Below the pieces are notes generated by a model. That model saw nothing but the letters and a program-made list of their open reading frames with translations, was not told the DNA's origin and did not search any database. This document shows positions 27,558 to 35,626 of a DNA stretch of 64,000 nucleotides, piece by piece. Made by a program: the position numbers and the translations under genes. The stretch is taken from NCBI RefSeq assembly GCF_029504575.1, contig NZ_JAQFII010000001.1, forward strand, positions 1,834,501 to 1,898,500. The letters are read 5' to 3'. The stretch is from Streptomyces sp. SPB162 (GTDB lineage: Bacteria > Actinomycetota > Actinomycetes > Streptomycetales > Streptomycetaceae). Within the stretch, counting starts at the first letter, position 1, and every line of letters starts with the position of its first letter.

Positions 27558-28460
27558 ATGACGACGATCACCACCGACACCATCACCAGCCGCTACCCGA
27601 CGCGTGGCGCGTCCGAGGTCGTCACCCCGCGCCGGGACCCGGTCGTGTGGTCCGAGTACGGCACCCCCGGCCCGATCCAGCCCGCCGAGCTGCGCGGCTA
27701 CGACCGGGACGGCTTCCTCGCCGTCGACCAGCTGCTGATGCCGGGCGAGGTGGACCGCTACCGCCAGGAGCTGGACCGACTCTGCGCCGACCCGGCGGTC
27801 CGGGCCGATCCGCGGGCGATCGTCGAGCCGAAGTCCGGATCGATCCGCTCGGTCTTCGAGGTGCACAGGATCAGCGAGGTCTTCGCCGAGCTGGTGCGCG
27901 ACCCCCGGCTCGCGGACCGCGCCCGCCAGATCCTCGGCTCCGACGTCTACGTCCACCAGAGCCGGATCAACGTCAAGCCCGGCTTCGGCGCGTCGGGGTT
28001 CTACTGGCACTCGGACTTCGAGACGTGGCACGCCGAGGACGGCCTGCCCGCCATGCGGACGGTCTCCGTCTCGGTCGCGCTGACCGAGAACCACGACACC
28101 AACGGCGGCCTGATGATCATGCCGGGATCGCACCGCACGTTCCTCGGCTGCTCGGGCGAGACGCCGAAGGACAACTACAAGCAGTCGCTGCAGATGCAGG
28201 ACGCGGGCACCCCGTCCGACGAGGCGCTCACCGAGCTCGCCGGGGAGCACGGCATCAAGCTCTTCACGGGCGCGGCGGGTTCGGCGACCTGGTTCGACTG
28301 CAACTGCATGCACGGCTCCGGCGACAACATCACGCCGTTCCCGCGCAGCAACGTCTTCATCGTCTTCAACAGCGTGGAGAACGCGGCGGTCGAGCCCTTC
28401 GCGGCGCCGGTGCGGCGGCCGGAGTTCATCGGCGCACGGGACTTCACACCGGTGCGTTAG
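27558..28460 (+). CDS. ectD: Ectoine 5-hydroxylase EctD
   Basis: Fe(II)/2-oxoglutarate dioxygenase that turns ectoine into 5-hydroxyectoine. It has 300 residues in the PhyH fold. The iron triad is His151 and Asp153 in FYWHSDFETWH and His252 in NCMHGSGDN. The EctD signature lies over the same region (WHSDFETWHAEDGLP), and the 2-oxoglutarate Arg follows in PFPRSNVF. It is the last gene of the operon. Its last codons and TAG stop form the first copy of a 22-bp triplicated sequence, so the terminus has recently been duplicated downstream. Confidence 0.96.
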   Translation: MTTITTDTITSRYPTRGASEVVTPRRDPVVWSEYGTPGPIQPAELRGYDRDGFLAVDQLLMPGEVDRYRQELDRLCADPAVRADPRAIVEPKSGSIRSVFEVHRISEVFAELVRDPRLADRARQILGSDVYVHQSRINVKPGFGASGFYWHSDFETWHAEDGLPAMRTVSVSVALTENHDTNGGLMIMPGSHRTFLGCSGETPKDNYKQSLQMQDAGTPSDEALTELAGEHGIKLFTGAAGSATWFDCNCMHGSGDNITPFPRSNVFIVFNSVENAAVEPFAAPVRRPEFIGARDFTPVR

Positions 28461-28515
28461 TACGTGCTCCTCGGTGCGTTAGTACGTGCTCCTCGGTGCG
28501 TTAGTACGTGCTCCT
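28450..28515 (+). repeat. Perfect triple 22-bp tandem repeat carrying the ectD stop codon
   Basis: Three identical 22-base units lie at 28450-28471, 28472-28493 and 28494-28515. Each begins CGGTGCGTTAG, containing a TAG, and continues TACGTGCTCCT. The first TAG is the ectD stop. No difference exists between copies, which implies a recent or easily changed array. Confidence 0.97.
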
Positions 28516-28516
28516 C

Positions 28517-28547
28517 GGGGACGGGTCGCCGCGGGCGGCCCGTCCCC
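28517..28547 (+). terminator. Terminator of ectABCD
   Basis: GGGGACGGGTCGCC (28517-28530) pairs with GGCGGCCCGTCCCC (28534-28547) with one G-U pair and a three-base loop. It follows the 22-bp repeats at once and lies between ectD and the convergent aldehyde dehydrogenase gene, so it may serve both strands. Confidence 0.85.
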
Positions 28548-28574
28548 GACGTCTGTCCCGGGGCGGAAACGCCG

Positions 28575-30108
28575 TCAGATCTCCAGCCGGCCGTCATAGC
28601 GGCGCGGCAGGCCCAGCGGGTTCTCATCCCGCAGTTCGGCGGGGAGCAGCGCGACCGGGGTGTCCTGGTACGCGACCGGGCGCAGCCAACGCTCGATGGC
28701 GGTGCCGCCGACCGAGGTGGACGTGGAGGTGGTCGCCGGGTACGGGCCGCCGTGGTGCTGGGCGGGGGCGACGGCGACGCCGGTCGGCCAGCCGTTGACG
28801 AGCAGCCGGCCCGCCAGCGGGGTGAGTTCGGCGAGCAGCGCGGTGGCCGGGCCGTCCTCCTGTCCCGCCTCCTCCTCGCCGATGTGGACGGTGGCGGTGA
28901 GGTTGCCGGGCAGCCGCTCCAGCACCGCGGTGATCTGGTCGCGGTCCTCGTAGCGCGCGACGACCGTCACCGGCCCGAAGCACTCCTCCAACAGCAGGTC
29001 GTGCGGCCCTTCCGCGGCCAGCCGGCCGGCGGGAACGGTGAGGTAGCCGGCGCTGACGGTGTGCTCGCCGCCCGAGCCCGGCGTCACCGGGGCCTCGACG
29101 CCGGGCAGCGCGGCCCTGGCCTCGACGCCCGCGACGAAGGCGTCGCGCATCCGGGTGTCGAGCAGGACGCCCGCGTCCGAGTCGCTGACGGCCGCGGTGA
29201 CGGCCTTGAGCAGCCGGTCGCCCGCCGCACCGGCCGGGGCCAGCACCAGTCCGGGCTTGACGCAGAACTGGCCGACGCCGAGCGTCATGGACCCGGCGAG
29301 TCCCGCGCCGATCTGCTCGGCCCGCTCGTCCGCCGCGGCCCTCGGTGATCACGACGGGGTTGAGGCTGCCCAGCTCGCCATGGAACGGGATCGGCTTCGG
29401 ACGGGCCGCGGCCGCGTCGAAGAGCGCCCGCCCGCCACGTACCGAGCCGGTGAACCCGGCGGCGCTGACCAGCGGGTGCTTGATGAGGTCGATGCCGGCC
29501 TGGAAGCCGTGCACGACGGCGACGACGTCGGCCGGCAGCCCGACCTGGACGGCGGCGCGGCGCAGCACGCTCGCGCACAACTCCGACGTGGCGGGGTGGT
29601 CCGGATGCGCCTTGACGACGACCGGGCAGCCGGCGGCCAGCGCGCTCGCGGTGTCGCCGCCGGGGACGGAGAACGCGAGCGGAAAGTTGCTGGCCGAGTA
29701 GACCGCGACGACGCCGAGCGGGATCTTGTAGCGCCGCAGGTCGGGGCGGGGAGCCGGCTTGGCGGCCGGGTCCGCGTGGTCGATGACGACGTCCAGGAAG
29801 GCGCCCTCATCGACGATGTCGGCGAACGCGCGCAGCTGGAAGGTGGTGCGGGCGAGCTCACCGGTCAGCCGGCCGGGGCCGAGCGCGGTCTCGGCGTCGG
29901 CCGCCTCCAGCACCTGCGGGCCGGCCTCCTCCAGCAGGTCGGCGGCGGTGCGCAGCAGCCGGGCGCGTACGCTGCGGTCGGCGAGCGCGGGGAGCACGGC
30001 GGCCGCGGCGCGGACGGCGGCGTCGATCTCCGCCGTGGTGGCCTCGTCCGCCACCTGCTCCCGCTGCTTCCCGGTACGGGGGTCGACGGACCAGACTGGA
30101 ACAGCCAC
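28575..30108 (-). CDS. 2-oxoglutarate semialdehyde dehydrogenase-type aldehyde dehydrogenase, frameshifted
   Basis: NADP-type aldehyde dehydrogenase of the group that oxidises 2,5-dioxopentanoate to 2-oxoglutarate, the last step of oxidative sugar-acid breakdown. GTG 30108 has GGAGG upstream. The first frame gives the N-terminal half with SASNFPLAFSVPGGDTASAL, the cofactor loop GFTGSVRGG and FHGELGSLNPVV with the catalytic Glu. It leaves frame near 29,340. The second frame continues with SMTLGVGQFCVKPGLVL (catalytic Cys) to PLGLPRRYDGRLEI and the stop at 28575. Dropping one C near 29,338-29,343 rejoins the halves. It is divergent from an IclR regulator. Confidence 0.85.
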
Positions 30109-30145
30109 CGGGGAACCTCCAGATTTGCCTCATGCGGATCAGCCA

Positions 30146-30165
30146 CTGTTCGATATGCTGAACAG
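30146..30165. promoter_or_regulatory. Inverted repeat between aldehyde dehydrogenase and iclR genes, probable operator
   Basis: CTGTTC (30146-30151) and GAACAG (30160-30165) form a perfect 6-bp palindrome with an 8-base spacer in the 134-base divergent promoter region. The spacing suits a dimeric helix-turn-helix protein, and the adjacent IclR regulator is the natural candidate. No binding data exist; this is inference. Confidence 0.5.
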
Positions 30166-30242
30166 CGTCTTCACTTATGAATCTTTGAACCATTCCGGAG
30201 CCTACTTGCAGGGTCCGGGGCCGAACAAGAGGGGTCAGGACG

Positions 30243-31013
30243 ATGTCTGCTGGCGAGGGTGGCGGTTCCCAGGTCAAGTCCGCGGTCCGTACGGTCGAAC
30301 TGCTGGAGTTCTTCGCGGGGCGCCCCGGAATGCACAGCCTCGCGGCCGTACAGGAGTCCGTCGGCTACCCCAAGTCCAGCCTGTACATGTTGCTGCGCAC
30401 CCTGGTCGAGCTCGGCTGGATCGAGACCGATGCCACCGGGACGCGGTACGGGATCGGCGTCCGCGCCCTGCTGGTCGGCACCTCGTACATCGACGGTGAC
30501 GAGGTCGTCGCCGCGGCCCGCCCGACCCTCGACCGGCTCTCCGACGACACCAGCGAGACGATCCACCTCGCCCGACTGGACGGCACCAGCGTCGTCTACC
30601 TCGCGACCCGTCAGTCCCAGCACTACCTGCGCCCCTTCACCCGGGTCGGCCGCCGCCTGCCGGCCCACTCCACCTCGCTCGGCAAGGCACTGCTCGCCAC
30701 GTACTCCGACGAGCAGGTCCGCAAGCTGCTCCCCGAGACCCTCGAACCCCTCACCGAGCACACCCACACCGACCGCGAGAAGCTCATCGAGGAACTCGCG
30801 GTCATCCGGGAGCAGGGCTTCGCCGTCGACCGCGAGGAGAACACCCTCGGACTGCGCTGCTTCGGCATCGCCATCCCGTACCGTACTCCGGCCCGGGACG
30901 CGGTCAGTTGCTCCGTCCCGGTGGCCCGCCTCACCCCCGCCCACGAGCAGATGATCAAGGACGCCCTCTTCGACGCCCGCGACCGCCTGACCCTGGCCAC
31001 CCGCCGCCTCTGA
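30243..31013 (+). CDS. IclR-family transcriptional regulator
   Basis: DNA-binding regulator of 256 residues. The N-terminal winged helix-turn-helix (about 10-70) includes RTVELLEFFAGRPGMHSL and YPKSSLYMLLRTLVELGWIE. The C-terminal IclR effector domain runs from about 85 to 250 with LARLDGTSVVYLATRQSQHYLRP, RRLPAHSTSLGKALLATYSD and FAVDREENTLGLRCFGIAIPY, closely following the family pattern. ATG 30243 sits 135 bases from the divergent aldehyde dehydrogenase start. With KdgD-like and uronate dehydrogenase genes nearby it is probably the sugar-acid-responsive repressor of the locus; the ligand is a guess. Confidence 0.9.
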   Translation: MSAGEGGGSQVKSAVRTVELLEFFAGRPGMHSLAAVQESVGYPKSSLYMLLRTLVELGWIETDATGTRYGIGVRALLVGTSYIDGDEVVAAARPTLDRLSDDTSETIHLARLDGTSVVYLATRQSQHYLRPFTRVGRRLPAHSTSLGKALLATYSDEQVRKLLPETLEPLTEHTHTDREKLIEELAVIREQGFAVDREENTLGLRCFGIAIPYRTPARDAVSCSVPVARLTPAHEQMIKDALFDARDRLTLATRRL

Positions 31014-31033
31014 CGGGCCCTCGGCTCCCTCCG

Positions 31034-32269
31034 TCAGACGCGGAGGGTCCGGCCGCAGTCCTTCGGCTCCGCGTCGAGGGACTTGCTGCGGTCGTAGGGG
31101 TCCACGGCGGGGCCTGAGGGGTCCGGGGTCCCGTCGCCGGTCGCGGCGAGGTTCGGGTGCAGGAAACCGTCGTCGGTGTCGCAGGCCGTGTTGCTGATGT
31201 CCAGCTGGTTCTGGATGAGCCAGAGCTTGCCCGCGGTCGCCCGCCTGGCCTGGGGGTCGGCGACGTCGAAGTCCAGCACGCGCCGCACGATGGTGCGGGT
31301 GACGACCGACGAGTGGCCGTCGGCGGCGGTCACCGGGTAGACGAAGGAGAAGTCGGCGTGCACGGCGACCGAACCGAACCTGCCCTCCTTGAACGTGACC
31401 AGGCCGCGGGTCTTGACCACGTCACCGACCAACCGCACCTTGGCCGGGTCGAACCGGCTCGCCAGGTCCAGCGGGTCGTGATCCTTGCCCGGCTTGTGGA
31501 AGGAGGCGTCCCAGCCCGCGAGGGTGTCCGTCTCCAGCGGGTCGATCAGGCCCATCGCGGTCCGCGGGCGCTCCCCGCGCAGCGTCGCCGGATTGAGGTT
31601 CGTGTCGACCAGGAACTCCTTGGTCCGGCTCAGCGCGCTCTCCACCTGCTGGAGCGTCATCCGGCCCACCGGCTTGGCCGGGGGCAGGACGATCCCGGCC
31701 GCGCCGTCCGCGTACAGCAGCGCCGGCGAGCCGCGGAAGGGCTCCTCGAGCGTCGGGGTGTCCGCCATCGGGTCGAGGGGCGGGGCGGCCGTGGGCGGCG
31801 CCGTCTCCGGAGGCAGGGGGGCGGGACGGCCGGAGCCGTCGGAGCGGTGGCCCGTCGCGTCGGTGGAGCCGGAACCGCCGAAGTCGCCGTGCAGCCAGTC
31901 CAGCGCGGTGCCCGGATTGAGCACCACGAGGAGGACCACCACCACCAGCGCCACACCCAGCGCTCCGCGCAGGCGCCGCCGGGTCGCCCGGCGCTCCCTG
32001 TCCTGCCAGCTGGGCCCGGTGCGCCAGCCCGAAGGCTCAGCGGACCGCGCCGGTTTCGCGCGACGCCCCCACCGCCCGCCGCTCCTCTGCTGCCGGCGCG
32101 CGTCAAGTTCCGCCTCACGCCGGAGCCGCTCCGTCACCATCCGGGCGCGCGCCGAGGGCTCCTTGGGAGCCTGCGCCCGGATATCCCGTTCGCTGTCCTG
32201 GAGCAGCCTCTCCCAGACGTCGTCCGGTATGGCCGACTCGTCCCCGGAAACGGGTGGTTCAGTGGTCAT
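31034..32269 (-). CDS. Membrane-anchored protein with large exported domain, function unknown
   Basis: I do not recognise a family. The 411-residue protein has a charged cytoplasmic N-terminus of about 95 residues rich in Arg/Glu, one transmembrane helix (RGALGVALVVVVLLVVL, about 103-119), a Ser/Gly/Pro-rich spacer and an exported domain of about 230 residues. The latter has two Cys near the end (NTACDTDDGF and KDCGRTL), which may form a disulfide. ATG 32269 is taken because GGGGGGC lies upstream; the frame is open further back without a better start. It could be a cell-envelope protein. It converges on the iclR gene. Confidence 0.7.
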   Translation of the reverse strand: MTTEPPVSGDESAIPDDVWERLLQDSERDIRAQAPKEPSARARMVTERLRREAELDARRQQRSGGRWGRRAKPARSAEPSGWRTGPSWQDRERRATRRRLRGALGVALVVVVLLVVLNPGTALDWLHGDFGGSGSTDATGHRSDGSGRPAPLPPETAPPTAAPPLDPMADTPTLEEPFRGSPALLYADGAAGIVLPPAKPVGRMTLQQVESALSRTKEFLVDTNLNPATLRGERPRTAMGLIDPLETDTLAGWDASFHKPGKDHDPLDLASRFDPAKVRLVGDVVKTRGLVTFKEGRFGSVAVHADFSFVYPVTAADGHSSVVTRTIVRRVLDFDVADPQARRATAGKLWLIQNQLDISNTACDTDDGFLHPNLAATGDGTPDPSGPAVDPYDRSKSLDAEPKDCGRTLRV

Positions 32270-32342
32270 GGAAAGCCCCCCACAGGCTGGTCCGACAGGT
32301 GAGGGCAGTTGTACAGGCCCATCACACACCCTACAAATCGGT

Positions 32343-33545
32343 TCAGGACCGCAGGGTCCCGAGGGCCGCGCGGACCGTTTCCAGGTCCGCGTCGGAGGCC
32401 AGACCCGCGTGGTAGAGCCGGACTTCGGTGGCGCCGAGGCCCGCGGCGTGGGTGATGTCGGCCGCCAGGGTGCCGGGGCTGCCGCCCATGCCGGCGACGA
32501 CGGGGAAGTTGGCGGCGAGGACGGTCCCCGGACGCCGGTGCGGCGCGAAGGGGCCGAGTACGGCGGCCCGCTCGGCCGGGCCGCCGGCGCAGGGCAGGAC
32601 GAGGCCGTCGGCGTGCGCGAGCACGTCCTCGGCATCGACGCCGACGTTCGCGCCCGTGCGGTGCGTGCCGGGGTCGCCGTGCAGGAGTATGCGGAAGCCG
32701 GGGCCGGCCTCGGCGCGGACCGCCGCGACGATCTCGCGCTGGAAGTGGCGGGCCACCATCGCGCGCCAGGACAGCGTCGCGCCGGCCAGGTCCACGCCGA
32801 GCACCTTTTCGACCTCGGCCCACTCGGCCGCGCGGTCGCCGGGCGCCGGCTCCCGCTCGCCGGACCACACGGGTGTCAGCGCGGCCCGCACGGCACCCTG
32901 CAGCGCGTCCGGGTCCTGCCCGAGCCCCTCGTAGCCGTCCCGGCAGGTGCGGCAGAAGCAGAGCGACATCAGATACTGGGCCGCCCCGTCCAGCGGCACT
33001 CCCCCGACCTTGTCGTGCGCGTGCAGATGGCCGAATCCGTACCAGCCGCAGGACTCCAGCTCGGTGCCGTCGGTCCCCGGCCTGACCGCCGCCTCCACCG
33101 CGAGGTCGACGGCGTAGGCGCGTACTTCGGGCTGGGCGATGCACGGCGCCCACGGGTAGCGGTCGCCGTAGGCGTTGCGCACGGAGGTGCGGGGGAACTC
33201 CTCGCCCAGCCGGGAGTTGTGCGCGAGCACCACCCACGAGTGGACGGAGAGCCCGGCCGCCGACAGCGCGGCCGCCGCCTCCCCGTAGGCGTCGGTCGCC
33301 GGCACCCACGACTGCGGGTACGGGTGCAGCGCGCGGCCGCTCCAGCGCCGGGGGTCCGGCGGGTAGAGCACGGCCGCGTGCCGGGCCGTGACGATGCGCC
33401 GGCGCGGGTGGCGGGGGGTCAGGGCGCGCGTGGAGTGGTACGCGGACGCGAGCGTGACCTGCTGAACGCCGAGGTCGGCGATCCGGCGTGGGGCGTCCGG
33501 GTCACCGACGACGTCCCACGGGTACACGAAGGCGGAGGCTTTCAC
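32343..33545 (-). CDS. Uncharacterised TIM-barrel / glycosidase-like protein
   Basis: A 400-residue cytoplasmic protein of unknown function. The N-terminus (KASAFVYPWDVVGD) and the pattern of strand-helix units, with LYPPDPRRWSG, SVHSWVVLAHNSRLG and CIAQPEVRAYAV, resemble uncharacterised glycoside-hydrolase-like TIM barrels. The block LCFCRTCRDGYEGLG has the CxCxxC cysteines that bind zinc in some such families. It lies 65 bases downstream of the KdgD-like gene on the same strand, so a role in sugar-acid or uronide metabolism is plausible but not shown. Similarity is judged by eye only. Confidence 0.55.
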   Translation of the reverse strand: MKASAFVYPWDVVGDPDAPRRIADLGVQQVTLASAYHSTRALTPRHPRRRIVTARHAAVLYPPDPRRWSGRALHPYPQSWVPATDAYGEAAAALSAAGLSVHSWVVLAHNSRLGEEFPRTSVRNAYGDRYPWAPCIAQPEVRAYAVDLAVEAAVRPGTDGTELESCGWYGFGHLHAHDKVGGVPLDGAAQYLMSLCFCRTCRDGYEGLGQDPDALQGAVRAALTPVWSGEREPAPGDRAAEWAEVEKVLGVDLAGATLSWRAMVARHFQREIVAAVRAEAGPGFRILLHGDPGTHRTGANVGVDAEDVLAHADGLVLPCAGGPAERAAVLGPFAPHRRPGTVLAANFPVVAGMGGSPGTLAADITHAAGLGATEVRLYHAGLASDADLETVRAALGTLRS

Positions 33546-33610
33546 TGTGGCTCCTCAAACAGCGGGTCGGCACTCGCGGGCCCGATGCTGCCGCACCGGG
33601 CGCCCGTTCG

Positions 33611-34543
33611 TCAGCTGTCGCTCAGCAGCGCCATGCCGCGCTCGATCAGTTCGGCGAGCTCCTTGACATGCGCGGGCGCGGGCTCGACCAGCGGTGACCG
33701 CACCTCGCCGACGTCCAGGCCGCGCAGCCGGACACCCGCCTTGACCAGGGAGACCGCGTAACCGCGCCCTTGGTTGCGCAGCGCGACCAGCGGCCGGTAG
33801 AAGCCGTCAATGAGCCGGTTGACGGTCGCGTCGTCGCCGGTGTTCAGCGCCTTGTGGAAGGCGAGGGCGATCTCGGGCGCGAAGCAGAAGACGGCCGAGG
33901 AGTAGAGCAGCACGCCGATGCCGCGGTAGGCGAGCCCGGTGAGTTCGGCGGTGGGCAGCCCGTTGAAGTAGAGGAAGTCGCGCTGGGGCAGCCCGGTGCG
34001 CACGGCGCTGACGATCCGCTGCATCAGGTCGAGGTCGCCGAGGCCGTCCTTGAGGCCGATGATGTTGGGGATCCTGGCCAGTTCGATGACGGTCTCGGGG
34101 TCGAAGACGGCGTTGTCACGCTGGTAGATGATGATGTCCAGGTCGGTGCCGGCAGCGAGGCCGGAGTAGTGGCGCAGCAGGCCGGCCTGGTCGGGGACGA
34201 CGAGGTAGGGCGGCATGGCGAGCAGGCCGTCCGCGCCCGCGTCCTGTGCCAGCCGCGCGAACTGCACCGCCAGCGCGGTCCCGTAGCCGGCGCCCGCGAC
34301 CACCGGCACGCGGCCGGCCGAGACCTCGACGGCCGCGGCGACGCAGGCGCGGAACTCCTCGGGGGTGAGCGCGTGGAACTCGCCCGTGCCGCAGCACGCG
34401 AAGACCGCCGCCGCGCCCGCTTCGATGCCTTCGCGCACGTGCGCGCGGAAGGTGTCGAGATCCAGCTCGCCGTCCGGGCCGTAGGCGGTGACGGGGAAGA
34501 ACAGCAGGCCGTCGAGGCGCTCGGCAAGTGAGGCTGAGGTCAT
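33611..34543 (-). CDS. 5-dehydro-4-deoxyglucarate dehydratase-like DHDPS-family lyase (KdgD)
   Basis: Class I lyase of the dihydrodipicolinate synthase superfamily, 310 residues. KdgD converts 5-dehydro-4-deoxy-D-glucarate into 2-oxoglutarate semialdehyde, CO2 and water. Seen are LLFFPVTAYGPDGELDLDTF, VFACCGTGEFHALTPEE (binding loop), IIIYQRDNAVFDPETV with the Tyr, and IGLKDGLGDLDLM with the Schiff-base Lys. The QRDN and KDGLGD variants are what I expect of KdgD rather than DapA. ATG 34543 has AAGGGGATC upstream. The reaction product is the substrate of the aldehyde dehydrogenase at 28,575, which supports the call. Confidence 0.82.
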   Translation of the reverse strand: MTSASLAERLDGLLFFPVTAYGPDGELDLDTFRAHVREGIEAGAAAVFACCGTGEFHALTPEEFRACVAAAVEVSAGRVPVVAGAGYGTALAVQFARLAQDAGADGLLAMPPYLVVPDQAGLLRHYSGLAAGTDLDIIIYQRDNAVFDPETVIELARIPNIIGLKDGLGDLDLMQRIVSAVRTGLPQRDFLYFNGLPTAELTGLAYRGIGVLLYSSAVFCFAPEIALAFHKALNTGDDATVNRLIDGFYRPLVALRNQGRGYAVSLVKAGVRLRGLDVGEVRSPLVEPAPAHVKELAELIERGMALLSDS

Positions 34544-34592
34544 CGGATCCCCTTGAAGTTCTGTGCGCTCATCTGGCTGTGCGCTCTTCTGA

Positions 34593-34612
34593 TTCACGTC
34601 CATATTCGTGAA
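34593..34612. promoter_or_regulatory. Inverted repeat between kdgD-like and uronate dehydrogenase genes
   Basis: TTCACG (34593-34598) and CGTGAA (34607-34612) form a perfect palindrome with an 8-base spacer, the same architecture as the repeat at 30,146 although the sequence differs. It lies 50 bases upstream of the KdgD-like ATG and could be the operator for either divergent gene. Confidence 0.4.
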
Positions 34613-34664
34613 CGCTGCCACGCTAAGCGAGCCCAGCCGCGCCGGTCAAGCGAACGGACATGCC

Positions 34665-34693
34665 TTGACGGTGATCGGGGCGCTCTTTAGCCT
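34665..34693 (+). promoter_or_regulatory. Housekeeping-type promoter for the uronate dehydrogenase gene
   Basis: TTGACG (34665-34670), a 17-base spacer and TAGCCT (34688-34693) match the streptomycete HrdB pattern. The start site expected near 34,700 leaves a leader of about 30 bases containing GGAGGAG before ATG 34730. Confidence 0.6.
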
Positions 34694-34729
34694 GTCCATA
34701 GATATGAATGATGTCCACGGAGGAGAACA

Positions 34730-35539
34730 ATGCCCGTCCCCCGTACCATCCTGCTCACCGGCGCCGCGGGCGGCCTGGGCACCCTGATGCGCGAACTGCT
34801 GCCCGCGTACGGCTATGAGCTCCGCCTGCTGGACGTCCGCCCCGTCGAGGGGGCGCCGGACGCCGTCACGGCCGATCTCACGGACGCCGACGCGCTGCGC
34901 GAGGCGGTCCGGGGCGTCGACGCGATCATCCACCTCGCGGGCATCTCGCTGGAAGCACCCTTCGAGAAGATCATGCGATCCAACATCGAGGGGACCTACC
35001 ACCTCTACGAGGCGGCGCGCCAAGAAGGCGTGCGGCGTGTGGTGTTCGCCTCCAGCAACCACGCGGTCGGCTTCACCCCGCGCCCCACCGGTGACGACCC
35101 GCTGATCCCGATCGACACCCCGCGCCGCCCGGACACCTTCTACGGGCTCTCCAAGTGCTTCGGCGAGGACCTCGCCTCCCTCTACTGGGACCTGCACGGC
35201 CTGGAGACCGTCTCGCTGCGGATCGGCTCCTGCTTCCCGGAGCCGACCTCCGTGCGGATGCTCTCGGTCTGGATGAGCCCCGCGGACTGCGCCCGGCTGC
35301 TGCACGCCGCGCTCACCGCCGAGGACGTCCGGCACACCGTCGTCTACGGCAGCTCGGCCAACACTCGCCTGTGGTGGGACCTGACGACCGCCCGCGAGCT
35401 CGGGTACGAGCCGCAGGACGACTCCGAGCCCTTCGCCGCCGCCCTCATCGCCGAGCACGGCGAACTCGACCCGGCCAACCCCGACCACGCCCACCTGGGC
35501 GGCCCCTTCTGCACGAACCCGCCCGTCTGGCCGTACTGA
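34730..35539 (+). CDS. Uronate dehydrogenase-like NAD-dependent SDR protein
   Basis: Extended short-chain dehydrogenase of 269 residues, probably oxidising D-glucuronate or D-galacturonate to the aldarolactone with NAD+. The Rossmann loop is TGAAGGLGTLM (11-21), the conserved HLAGISLEAPFE follows, FASSNHAVGF is the signature expected of uronate dehydrogenases, and YGLSKCFGEDLA holds the catalytic Tyr-x3-Lys. Related NAD-dependent epimerases cannot be fully excluded. The HrdB-like promoter and GGAGGAG ribosome site are its own. It is divergent from the KdgD-like gene, consistent with one pathway under shared control. Confidence 0.82.
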   Translation: MPVPRTILLTGAAGGLGTLMRELLPAYGYELRLLDVRPVEGAPDAVTADLTDADALREAVRGVDAIIHLAGISLEAPFEKIMRSNIEGTYHLYEAARQEGVRRVVFASSNHAVGFTPRPTGDDPLIPIDTPRRPDTFYGLSKCFGEDLASLYWDLHGLETVSLRIGSCFPEPTSVRMLSVWMSPADCARLLHAALTAEDVRHTVVYGSSANTRLWWDLTTARELGYEPQDDSEPFAAALIAEHGELDPANPDHAHLGGPFCTNPPVWPY

Positions 35540-35626
35540 GGGCACGGGCGCACCTGCGACCAGGCCGTTCCTCACGGGTGGCGCAAGGTAATGGAACCGC
35601 AAAGCCCGGTCGATCGTTAGCGGGAC

